Program-made: the position numbers and the translations under genes | DNA from: Dehalococcoidales bacterium | Lineage (GTDB): Bacteria; Chloroflexota; Dehalococcoidia; Dehalococcoidales; UBA2162 | Length of the DNA: 8,681 nt | Assembly: GCA_020343555.1 (NCBI GenBank) | Contig: CP070800.1 | Coordinates: forward strand, 396,373 to 405,053 | Direction of reading: 5' to 3' | The notes under the pieces: generated by a model | The model's input: only the letters and a program-made list of their open reading frames with translations | Database searches by the model: none | What the model was told of the DNA's origin: nothing | Shown here: in pieces, positions 1 through 6,681 of the stretch | How positions within the stretch are numbered: the stretch's first letter is position 1 | Layout of the letters: every line of letters begins with the position of its first letter

Positions 1-660
1 AAAATGAAACCCAATGACGGACCGGATATCATGGCAGTCACCGCGCCGGGGTGCTTGACCTTAACCGGTATAAATTCTGCCGGTATCTCGATTAATATGA
101 ATCTTCTGAGGAACCAGTCCTCTCTTGAGTTGACTGGCGGTGTTCCGACACATGTTATGCTGAGGAAGCAGTTTATGTCTGAAAAGCTTGGCGATGCGAT
201 AGCAGCTATCGCTACTGCCGAAGGAAGGTCTCCGAAAAACTACCTCCTGACAAGCATCGGCGAAGGAATCATTGATATTGAAACGACCAAGACCGATCTG
301 GATGTCCAGTATCCTGAAAAAGATATGCTGACGCATTCTAATCACTTTAAAGCAGAACGGTTTAAAAGTACCGATATCGCAGCCGAACTGGCACCGGATA
401 CCTATATACGCGCAAACAGATTATACAGGCTTATGGAAGAATACTATGGGGATATCACGGTTGATGTTATGAAGCAGCTAATGCAGGACCATGGTAATTA
501 CCCGAACTCTATCTGCAGGCATCGTGATAAGAATGCTCCGTTTCCGCTGGGACAGATAATAAAGACGTTGATCAGTATCATAAATGTACCGGAAGAGAAG
601 GCAGTATATGTAGCTCTCGGAAATCCCTGTAAATGTGAATATGTTGAATACAAACTATAA
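1..660 (+). CDS. C45-type acyltransferase/amidohydrolase (acyl-CoA:6-aminopenicillanic acid acyltransferase-like), C-terminal part
   Basis: The frame is open from the first base, so this is the 3' part of a longer gene. The ATG at 4 is probably internal. About 219 residues are visible of a family usually near 350. Counting from that ATG, recognisable C45/AAT motifs are a GINSAGISINMNLL segment (about 22-35), HSNHF (111-115), a P-SICRH segment (about 167-173) and the terminal ALGNPC...Y (205-213). Members are Ntn hydrolases that mature by self-cleavage before a cysteine nucleophile, and they hydrolyse or transfer acyl groups on amides. That cysteine would lie in the missing N-terminal part, so activity cannot be judged. 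Bacterial homologues mostly have unknown substrates; penicillin chemistry should not be assumed. The family call is fairly secure, the substrate is unknown. No clear terminator follows the TAA stop. Confidence 0.8.
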   Translation, partial: KMKPNDGPDIMAVTAPGCLTLTGINSAGISINMNLLRNQSSLELTGGVPTHVMLRKQFMSEKLGDAIAAIATAEGRSPKNYLLTSIGEGIIDIETTKTDLDVQYPEKDMLTHSNHFKAERFKSTDIAAELAPDTYIRANRLYRLMEEYYGDITVDVMKQLMQDHGNYPNSICRHRDKNAPFPLGQIIKTLISIINVPEEKAVYVALGNPCKCEYVEYKL

Positions 661-1061
661 CGATGACTTCGAAAATGAGGTATCGTCAGTAATTGACAAA
701 AACGCTAATATTAAATAAACGCCAGCGCTTTGATTTTTCAATGGTACTCCTGGTGCGACTCGAATGCACGACACGCGACTCAAAAATCCGCGATACGGAT
801 TGACCAATTAGATCATTAAATTCGTGCCTGAGAATCAGATATTTGTGACACATTTTTTTCGAAACCGGGTGTCAACCTCCTGGTCAATTTCGGGAAAATT
901 ATAGATGAAATTCGGATATAATTCAACGTCCCTTAGTACTTTTAGTTTCACATTATTCCTACCGTGACTTCAAGGTAAGTAATGGGAAGTTCTTGACATC
1001 ATATACACACTGATCTGACTTCAGTAATTTTCAATTTTTGACTTTAAGTGCATTATTATAT
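661..1061. other. Non-coding, AT-rich interval downstream of the C45 gene
   Basis: No credible coding frame is visible. The interval holds the tRNA-like relic at 742-824, listed separately. It also has isolated TTGACA boxes (693-698 and near 993) without matching -10 boxes at normal spacing or a gene behind them. I see no rho-independent terminator, transposon end or repeat array. It looks like decaying sequence between functional genes. Confidence 0.5.
742..824 (-). pseudogene. Degenerate tRNA-like relic (tRNA-Lys-like, apparent UUU anticodon)
   Basis: The minus strand carries a tRNA-like 3' half. The T arm is GTGCA-TTCGAGT-CGCAC (769-753; four of five pairs, canonical loop). Before it are a 5-nt variable region and an anticodon arm GCGGA-TTTTTGA-GTCGC (791-775) that places UUU at 784-782. 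CAGGAGT, a discriminator A and an encoded CCA end it at 742. The 5' half is decayed. A D-loop word TAATTGG and a three-pair GAT/ATC stem can be made out, but about five extra bases precede the anticodon stem. The expected 5' acceptor does not pair with CAGGAGT. I therefore read it as a tRNA pseudogene, not a working tRNA. A 3' tRNA end is a common integrase target, but no integrase is present in the window. Confidence 0.5.
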
Positions 1062-1508
1062 TTATAACTGAACAATCGCAAAACGATCATCGTCAACATG
1101 AAGGCTCTCTTTATCAGGAATATCCACAGCACCTATTCCGAAATTTTCAATAATTTCTCTTTCAGCCTTCTTAATAGTGCTTATTTCAACAGACTCAGGA
1201 AAAGCCACTTCATTGAACTCATCTGCGCCTTTATTATTGTTATTCTTATATATATCATTATCGATAGAATTATTGGTTATTATTTCAATAATCCCATTAT
1301 CATTCTCTTCTGCCAGGCTCTGATATATAACAGACAACCATTGTGCGGATACCAGCCTACTCTGATCATCAAAGAAATTGTTAATTTTCTTAGCCAAGCT
1401 GCACATGTCATAAGAGAATTGGTCACTATTCAACTCAAGTAATGTGAACATGCCTCTAATCCTGTCATTTCTATCCATTCCATTCACCCTTTCACGGTTG
1501 TGTTTCAT
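1062..1508 (-). CDS. Hypothetical acidic protein
   Basis: I do not recognise this 148-residue frame. It has no signal peptide or membrane segment. It is rich in Asp, Glu and Asn, with an Asn run (about 89-92) that suggests a flexible linker between two helical-looking parts: about 15-70, and 105-148 with a charged KKAEREIIENFG segment. Two starts are possible. The ATG at 1508 has AGGTG 8 nt upstream. An in-frame ATG at 1478 (residue 11) follows a better AAGGGTGA about 5 nt upstream. The overlapping plus-strand frame (1098-1442) encodes a low-complexity hydrophobic product and looks like its shadow. The gene is alone, flanked by a tRNA relic and a gene remnant, so it may itself be decaying. 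Moderate to low confidence that it is expressed. Confidence 0.42.
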   Translation of the reverse strand: MKHNRERVNGMDRNDRIRGMFTLLELNSDQFSYDMCSLAKKINNFFDDQSRLVSAQWLSVIYQSLAEENDNGIIEIITNNSIDNDIYKNNNNKGADEFNEVAFPESVEISTIKKAEREIIENFGIGAVDIPDKESLHVDDDRFAIVQL

Positions 1509-1629
1509 ACAATATACACCTGATCCATTAAAAACGGATTAACAGCAACAGCCAAACATTAGAAAAACATTACAATTGACTTACAAATATCTAAAATCAG
1601 GTAAAAAAATGCGTGTCCAAAGACCGTGA

Positions 1630-1857
1630 CCTGACTTCTATTCCGATTTCTACAACGGATTAGTGGCGACATCGTCACGCATCATCGGTGATACCGAATA
1701 TGTAGCCGCCGCAGAGACATGGCAGTTCGATGATTATTCCAAATATACAGCCGACATATTTGACGTAGAGGAAAGGAAACATCATCGTGAAGAGGTTTTT
1801 CCCCAGGAATGTCGAATGGCTTATGAAATGGGCAAGCGTCTGGCAACAGTGCAGTAA
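1630..1857 (+). pseudogene. C-terminal remnant, possibly of a flavodoxin-like NAD(P)H-dependent reductase
   Basis: An open frame runs from just after a TGA (1627-1629) to TAA (1855-1857). The only usual start is a GTG at 1663 with no ribosome binding site, and protein-like sequence (DFYSDFYNGLV) continues upstream of it. The product ends in DYSKY, an HHREE segment, a FPQEC segment and AYEMGKRLA. To my eye this resembles the C-terminal tail of flavodoxin-fold NADPH-dependent FMN reductase-like proteins. The N-terminal part, with any FMN-binding loop, is absent, and all frames upstream are closed by stops. I infer a truncated, non-functional remnant. The family assignment is from memory and tentative; a small independent protein cannot be excluded. 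Confidence 0.33.
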
Positions 1858-2037
1858 CGATCGATAAAGACGACACAAACTTAGTGTCAGTAAAAACAAG
1901 TTGAACTCAACAAAACCAAGGAATGTGCTCGATTGAATACTTTGTATGTATTATGTTGAAACCAGGCTCGAATGTGATCATGTGCTGTTGTTAATTTACA
2001 AACGGTAATCAAGGGTTTGATTAAAATGAATAAATAA

Positions 2038-2066
2038 TTGACATTAAAAAAGAAAAGTCTTAGGAT
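2038..2066 (+). promoter_or_regulatory. Sigma70-type promoter for the FAD oxidoreductase gene
   Basis: A perfect -35 box TTGACA (2038-2043) is separated by exactly 17 nt from TAGGAT (2061-2066; four of six matches to TATAAT). Transcription would start near 2073, giving a leader of about 72 nt before the ATG at 2145. It is the best promoter match in the window. The 280 bp between the remnant at 1857 and this gene otherwise hold no coding sequence. Confidence 0.55.
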
Positions 2067-2120
2067 ATACCGGCTATGATCATCAGCTACTAATTATGTA
2101 TTAGTGAGAGTGACTTTTCT
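2051..2120. repeat. Long-range inverted repeat and leader hairpins around the FAD gene promoter
   Basis: AGAAAAGTC (2051-2059) and GACTTTTCT (2112-2120) are perfect 9-bp inverted repeats. They enclose the -10 box and the predicted leader. The left arm lies in the promoter spacer and upstream of the predicted start site, so the pair cannot form in the RNA; if functional it would act as DNA. Inside it, ACTAAT (2089-2094) and ATTAGT (2100-2105) form a small 6-bp hairpin with loop TATGT in the leader. Function is unproven; short AT-rich repeats can arise by chance. Confidence 0.35.
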
Positions 2121-2144
2121 ATTCTTGAGGAGGCAGGTATTGCG

Positions 2145-3839
2145 ATGAATGGAGTTGCACCGAAAAAAGAAGGATTCTCTGTAAACCTAAAGTTTGCCAA
2201 GAAAAAAGACGTAGTAGTCGTAGGTTCAGGCCCAGCCGGAGTAATAGCTGCGCTTTCGGCAAAGCGGAACGGCGTGGACGTACTCCTTCTTGAGAGGGAA
2301 GCTTATCTGGGTGGGATGATGACCGGGGGAGGTATAGGTGGTATTGGCATTAATGGCTACACAGCGGCAGTAGAGGGCAATCCTATCGTGGTCAGAGGGA
2401 TTTCACTTGAGCTGTTCAACAGGCTGCAGGAAGCTGGAGGAGCCCCACCCGGAGAACCGGTCACCAGACCACCGATTGATCCTGCAGTACTTATACACCT
2501 GCTTGACGAAATGATGGAAGAGTCTGGCATTGAAGTGCTTTTCAACACGATTGCCTTCGACGCTGTTACTGAAGAGAATGAAGTAAAGGGTGTTGCTATT
2601 GCTAATAAATCAGGCGGACAGGTTATCCTGGCAGACGTGGTTATTGATGCCTCGGCTGATGCTGATATAGCCGCAGCCGCTGGGGCTCCTTTTACGCATG
2701 GGAGACCTCAAGACGGCCGATATCACGGCGGGTCACTGGATATGCAGATAGGCGGAATCGATGTAGATCGGTTCATAGATTACTTGAAGAATCAACCGAA
2801 CATGACCGAGGAGCAGAGGTCACAACTGGAAATAGATAGATCCACTCTGCTTGGTGGTGGACGTGAACCGGACAAAATGCTAACTATAGACGGAAAGACC
2901 GTAATACGTGAAATGCTTATGAGACAATTCTCGTGGGAAGAAATTGATGAAGCCAGAAAGGAAGGAAAGAGATTACCTCTATTTATAGCCACCGGTGGTG
3001 GTGGTCCGATGCCGGGTAGGTCTTCGGCTCCTATTAAAGATGGCAAGTATGTACCCGGACCACCGGGACTTGACGTGGAATGGATTGACTATATCAAAAA
3101 AGGCAAAGTTCCTCCTTTATTAGGAACGATCGAGCGTGTTTATCCACCGCCCCGTTTTGCCGGGATCGGTGTCATCAGATATGGGAAAATTCGAACTGAC
3201 CAGATGATGTCCGGTGTGTACGAATGCTGGTTTGACCATACTAACCAGGAAGAAATCAGTAAAGCAATCCTTTTTATGAGAAAATTGAATAAAGTCTACA
3301 TTGAGTTCCTCAGGGAACGTGTGCCTGGCTTCGAAGATGCTTATATCATCATGGAATCCCCAACTGTCGGAACTCGGGAAGGAAGAAGAATCATTGGAGA
3401 GTATGTATTAACTGAGCAAGATATCATCGAAGCAAAAAGATTTCCGGACGTAATAGCCATGGGTGGACCACGAGGTCCAGACGCACATTCTATTACCGGA
3501 CTCTGGGGTGACGGAGTGAGTTCTCAATTAACCAAGCCATACGATATTCCCTACCGATGCTTATTGCCACAAAAAGTTGATAATCTTCTGGTGGTTGGTA
3601 GATGTATGTCCACCAGCCATCTAGCTTTCGGCGCTACACGGGATATGGCTACCTGCATGGCAACCGGCGAAGCAGGTGGAGTCGCCGCAGCGATTTCATC
3701 CAGTGACGGTATAAAGCCAAGAAGCTTAGATATAAGATTGATACAAAAAAAGCTGTTGGACCAGGGAGTCGTGCTTTTTTCAGAAGAGGATGAAGCTAGA
3801 GGAAAAGAATTGCTTTCTTCTGTGTCGAATCTCAGTTAA
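2145..3839 (+). CDS. FAD-dependent oxidoreductase (FAD_oxidored family)
   Basis: This is a cytoplasmic flavoprotein oxidoreductase of the FAD_oxidored (PF12831-like) type. The N-terminal dinucleotide fold is plain: VVVVGSGPAG with GxGxxG at 27-32, and an acidic residue at the end of the second strand (E50) for the FAD ribose. VIDASADADIAAAAG (167-181) is the second flavin-associated motif. A GTREGRRIIGEY segment (409-420) and the NLLVVGRC...SHLAFGATRD...GEAGG region (480-512) are characteristic of the C-terminal half. At 564 residues it is longer than the roughly 430-470 usual for simple members. The extra length is mainly a Gly/Pro-rich insertion (about 205-345). AGGAGG (2128-2133) lies 11 nt before the ATG, with a second AGGT closer. 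There is no signal peptide. The gene is monocistronic here and convergent with the SDR. The substrate cannot be told from sequence. Confidence 0.88.
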   Translation: MNGVAPKKEGFSVNLKFAKKKDVVVVGSGPAGVIAALSAKRNGVDVLLLEREAYLGGMMTGGGIGGIGINGYTAAVEGNPIVVRGISLELFNRLQEAGGAPPGEPVTRPPIDPAVLIHLLDEMMEESGIEVLFNTIAFDAVTEENEVKGVAIANKSGGQVILADVVIDASADADIAAAAGAPFTHGRPQDGRYHGGSLDMQIGGIDVDRFIDYLKNQPNMTEEQRSQLEIDRSTLLGGGREPDKMLTIDGKTVIREMLMRQFSWEEIDEARKEGKRLPLFIATGGGGPMPGRSSAPIKDGKYVPGPPGLDVEWIDYIKKGKVPPLLGTIERVYPPPRFAGIGVIRYGKIRTDQMMSGVYECWFDHTNQEEISKAILFMRKLNKVYIEFLRERVPGFEDAYIIMESPTVGTREGRRIIGEYVLTEQDIIEAKRFPDVIAMGGPRGPDAHSITGLWGDGVSSQLTKPYDIPYRCLLPQKVDNLLVVGRCMSTSHLAFGATRDMATCMATGEAGGVAAAISSSDGIKPRSLDIRLIQKKLLDQGVVLFSEEDEARGKELLSSVSNLS

Positions 3840-3857
3840 GTTGTGATTACGGCTATG

Positions 3858-3871
3858 TGCCTGGTTAGGCA
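3858..3871. terminator. Small hairpin between convergent genes, possible bidirectional terminator
   Basis: TGCCT-GGTT-AGGCA forms a perfect 5-bp stem with a 4-nt loop. It lies 19 nt after the oxidoreductase stop and 15 nt beyond the SDR stop on the other strand. The position fits a shared terminator, but neither strand has a proper T-run behind the stem, so the call is weak. Confidence 0.3.
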
Positions 3872-3886
3872 GTAATTATTGAATTA

Positions 3887-4810
3887 TCAATCAGGCGGAT
3901 CAACCTTTTCCTGCTTATCATACAGGTCTGTGTAGGCATGGCGCATACCCCTGATGATATTCCAACGTTCTTCGTTAACTTTCTCATCCGGTATGGCGCG
4001 AATGATAGCATCGTGACGTGAAATATAACCTTCCGTAAACTCTGGATGAGTATGAATGAAAAGATCATTACGCCTGATACCACGTAGAACTCGTTCACCC
4101 ATCTCCAATGGATCCATGAAAAATCTCTGTATATCTTCCATGGATCGTGGTCTTTCTCCTTGTCTTTGAGGAAATCCCGTTTCAACTTCATTCCTGAGGT
4201 GCTCGGGACGGTTTTCATTTGTTGACTGTCCCAAATTGGTCCTTGTCGGTCCTGGATAGAGTACAGATACTCCGATGTTACTGTCCTGGAGTTCGTCAGC
4301 CAGACATTCCATGAAACCGGTAACAGCAAACTTGGCAGTGCAGTATATAGTGACCCCACCTGTAGCCAGAAGACCGGCAGTCGACGAGGTGGAGACGATG
4401 TGCCCTTCTTCACCATGCTTGAGCATGCGGGGCAGCATGGTCATTACTCCATTAATAACTCCACCGATATTTACACCCATCCCGTAGTCCCAGTCCTTGA
4501 AGGTTGTTTGCGCGGTAGTTCCACCCATGCCAACCCCAGCATTATTGAAGAGTACGTGTATATTACCGAACACGGATTCCGCTTCATCGGCGGCTTTCGC
4601 ATAGGCTTCACGGTCTGTGACATTAAGGTTAATTGGATAGACTTCACCACCGTTTTCCTTAAACCAGGCAACTGCTTCATCCAAAGCACTCTGACGCATA
4701 TCGGCGATAACAACCCTCATTCCGTTTTTTACGAATACCTTTGTTGTTCCCAGCCCAATACCGCTGGCGCCACCGGTGACAAAAGCAGTTTTACCCTCAA
4801 CATTTTTCAT
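3887..4810 (-). CDS. Short-chain dehydrogenase/reductase (classical SDR)
   Basis: This classical SDR would interconvert an alcohol and a carbonyl using a nicotinamide cofactor in the cytoplasm. TGGASGIG (12-19) is the cofactor glycine motif. D37, after the second strand (VVIAD), favours NAD(H) over NADP(H). NNAG is at 89-92 and N114 is the active-site Asn. S143, Y156 and K160 (YCTAK) complete the tetrad, and PGPTRT follows at 186-191. All catalytic residues are present. The 307 residues include a C-terminal extension beyond the usual 250-280, with a charged, helical tail (about 255-307). GGAG (4822-4819) sits 8 nt before the ATG, giving a well-supported start. The gene lies 42 bp downstream of the selenoprotein gene on the same strand and is probably its operon partner. 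The substrate is unknown. Confidence 0.9.
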   Translation of the reverse strand: MKNVEGKTAFVTGGASGIGLGTTKVFVKNGMRVVIADMRQSALDEAVAWFKENGGEVYPINLNVTDREAYAKAADEAESVFGNIHVLFNNAGVGMGGTTAQTTFKDWDYGMGVNIGGVINGVMTMLPRMLKHGEEGHIVSTSSTAGLLATGGVTIYCTAKFAVTGFMECLADELQDSNIGVSVLYPGPTRTNLGQSTNENRPEHLRNEVETGFPQRQGERPRSMEDIQRFFMDPLEMGERVLRGIRRNDLFIHTHPEFTEGYISRHDAIIRAIPDEKVNEERWNIIRGMRHAYTDLYDKQEKVDPPD

Positions 4811-4852
4811 CTCTCATACTCCATCTTATCGTTGCAGGTTAAGTAATAATTC

Positions 4853-6538
4853 CTAAATCTGAATCCCACAGGAGCCATCTTTGCATATTACGGGTTCCGG
4901 CATACGGAGTGGTTTCGGATCTTTCTTGATCCCGGATTTCGGAATCCACTCGTCTATCGAGACGGTCTGGAAATAAGAGAAATCTGTAGCAACCCAGAAT
5001 GGATTCATTTCTCCGCCAACAATAATGAAATTAACCATGTCAGGACGCCTTATAGGAGGATTCATCTGATCCAGGATCCAGTCACTCAGTTTAGCTGGAT
5101 TATCAAATCCCTCATCATACCTGAGACTCTTGGCTACAAGCGGATCGATGAGATAGGTGAATGACATGCCCATACCTTTTACCTGTAATGCAACTTCTCT
5201 GGTTGTTTCAGAAGGTCTCATTCCAAGCATGATGGCATTCCATCCTCTGAAAAGGCTGACGGTACTTTCTTCTGGTTGATAGCCTTTCCGTACATGGAAT
5301 GGTTCCCAGGGGCTGTTTTCCTCGTTTTCAGCACAGCACATGTTGTTGTAGTTGATAGTCGTACCTGTAGTGGCGGTAAAGGTAGCGCCTGGGCGCATAT
5401 CTCCGAAGCAGATACTCATCAGTGTCCAGGCTCGACCAATCACCGAGTTAGCGTAATTGACAGGGCTAAGAGCGCCGAGACCACTGTTCATTCCTATCTC
5501 GTTACGTACGGGTCCGTTGACTATCATCATGCTGGCAAACGAAGTGGTCGAACTGGGCATCGAAGGTCGTCCCGAAGCACCGAGTGCCAGGATAACCGGG
5601 AAGTGCTCAGGCCTTGCTCCTGCCATGACAGCAATGACAGCAACCTTTTCCACGTCATATTTAAGTCGTTCTTCGTGGGTAGTTACCGACATCATACCAA
5701 CGTATTCATCCGGTTTGCGGTCGGTACCGGACAGCATTTCAGCTACCCGTTCTTCGGTGGGTAGGATTATCGGCAGACCGTCCGTCCAACCGTTCTCGAG
5801 GAAAAGACGGTGCAGGTTATCTTCGGTATCAGGTTCAAGAAGGCGGGGACGTTCAGGTCTCTTTTCCGCTTTGAAACTCTTCTCGAATTCGGACAGTGGA
5901 CGAGTAAGGGCATCATCTATCTCTTGGGTGATAGGTACTCCGGTAATCGGGTCGTTACCTTCGATGTAACCGCGGAGTGTTTCGCGTGGAACCCATCCTA
6001 CCGGATAGGGCGGGTAGGTGAAGCGTAAAGCCATGCCGTGACTCAATTTGTCTCTTTCCACGTAATCGGCAAACCTGGCGGTGATGACGGGAGCGGTGGG
6101 AATACCGTAGTCGTTTTCCATGGTGCGGGAGAATTCGGCGACACTCGCCGAACAGCCGTCTCAGCCGCCGACACCGAATACAACGGCGTCTCCGTTTTCC
6201 TTAATCTCTCTCCAGAGTTCAGGATCGTCGGTGAACATGCTGGTGGTCTTGTGCTTGAGGACGGTCTTTACGCCGGGGCGGTTTTTATCAAACCAGTCCT
6301 GGAGTTCCTCCATGAACTCCTTGCTGCCGGCAAAACCGGTATTGACCAGGTAAACTGTCTTATCTTCGAGGGTGTCGAGCCGGTCCGCCATTTTCAGTGA
6401 ACCAAGGTTTTCCGAGGTATCTCTCGGCTGGTGAGTAGGGTCATGAATGGCAAACATCGGAGAGTCGATTTCAAGTCGTCTGCCAAATATTCCACTCGGC
6501 TGACCGATCGGATCCAGTACAACGATTTGTTGATTCAT
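4853..6538 (-). CDS. UGSC-family-like selenoprotein with long C-terminal domain (in-frame UGA read as Sec)
   Basis: The frame runs from ATG 6538 to TAG 4853, interrupted only by TGA at 6163-6161. Reading it as selenocysteine gives 561 residues with U126 in GVGGUDGCSAS, a U-x-x-C redox motif. The upstream part (about 58-125: KTVYLVNTG, then a helix, then GDAVVFGVGG) and the sequence after U match the general layout of UGSC-type selenoproteins, with UDGC in place of UGSC. A hairpin at 6152-6134 fits a bacterial SECIS. The C-terminal domain begins near 249 (NGWTDGLPIILPT) and includes VNGPV...MNSG (340-353) and a CCAENEENSPWEP segment (401-413). It ends with a CKDGSC cysteine pair (C552, C557). 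GGAGG lies 7 nt before the ATG. The methionine at 6121 lacks a binding site and would lose the redox centre. The gene is first in an operon with the SDR. A redox role is inferred; the substrate is unknown. The alternative is a nonsense-broken gene. Confidence 0.85.
6134..6152 (-). promoter_or_regulatory. Bacterial SECIS element
   Basis: On the minus strand, TTCGGCGA (6152-6145), loop GTG (6144-6142) and TCGCCGAA (6141-6134) form a perfect 8-bp stem. Exactly 16 nt separate the UGA (6163-6161) from the apical loop, and the loop begins with G. Known bacterial SECIS elements have a small apical loop, a G among its first two bases, and a UGA-to-loop distance of roughly 16-37 nt. All three conditions hold here. 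SelB would bind the loop to deliver Sec-tRNA. The hairpin is inside the coding sequence, as is normal in bacteria. Confidence 0.8.
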
Positions 6539-6545
6539 GGCTTTT

Positions 6546-6550
6546 CCTCC
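6546..6550 (-). promoter_or_regulatory. Ribosome binding site of the selenoprotein gene
   Basis: GGAGG on the minus strand (6550-6546) is 7 nt from the ATG at 6538. It decides the start: translation begins 375 nt upstream of the in-frame TGA. The fragment beginning at 6121 has no such site, which argues that both halves are one gene. Confidence 0.75.
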
Positions 6551-6573
6551 ACAACATTTGTTTATATGCCATA

Positions 6574-6602
6574 TTTATAGCAAATAATGAAGGTGATGTA
6601 TA
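6574..6602 (-). promoter_or_regulatory. Candidate promoter of the selenoprotein-SDR operon
   Basis: On the minus strand, TATACA (6602-6597, four of six to TTGACA) and TATAAA (6579-6574, five of six to TATAAT) are 17 nt apart. The predicted start near 6567 leaves a short leader to the ATG at 6538. The match is moderate in an AT-rich stretch. Confidence 0.35.
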
Positions 6603-6610
6603 TCCGGATA
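6601..6610. promoter_or_regulatory. Palindrome between divergent promoters, possible operator
   Basis: TATCCGGATA is a perfect 10-bp palindrome. It lies between the candidate -35 boxes of the divergent selenoprotein operon and transporter gene. It could bind one dimeric regulator controlling both, but it occurs only once and no regulator gene is in the window. Confidence 0.25.
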
Positions 6611-6611
6611 A

Positions 6612-6641
6612 TTGAAATCGAATATTCTATGGGTGTATCAT
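6612..6641 (+). promoter_or_regulatory. Candidate promoter of the MFS transporter gene
   Basis: TTGAAA (6612-6617, five of six to consensus) and TATCAT (6636-6641, five of six) are 18 nt apart. The predicted start near 6648 is about 34 nt before the proposed TTG start codon. Confidence 0.35.
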
Positions 6642-6681
6642 TTAATATAACATCTGAAATGGTTGGATAAAAACTCCCTCT

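Noticed and set aside
1098..1442. Plus-strand 114-residue hydrophobic frame
   Set aside because: It is the complement of the minus-strand hypothetical gene, low in complexity (Ile-rich from AT-rich codons) and without a clear binding site.
661..2144. CRISPR array or insertion sequence in the long gene-poor region
   Set aside because: No regularly spaced direct repeats, no transposase fragment and no terminal inverted repeats with target duplications were visible.
5276..5969. Plus-strand frames of 162 and 170 residues opposite the selenoprotein gene
   Set aside because: They are shadows of a strongly supported minus-strand gene and show no domain-like sequence.
4853..6121. Independent 422-residue protein starting at ATG 6121
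   Set aside because: No ribosome binding site precedes this methionine, and the frame continues upstream without a break through the UGA-C motif to a well-supported start at 6538. It is the C-terminal part of the selenoprotein.
6161..6163. TGA as a simple nonsense mutation or as Trp
   Set aside because: A perfect SECIS-like hairpin at the right distance, a U-x-x-C motif and an intact frame on both sides favour selenocysteine. The SDR gene uses TGA as its stop and tryptophans are encoded by TGG.
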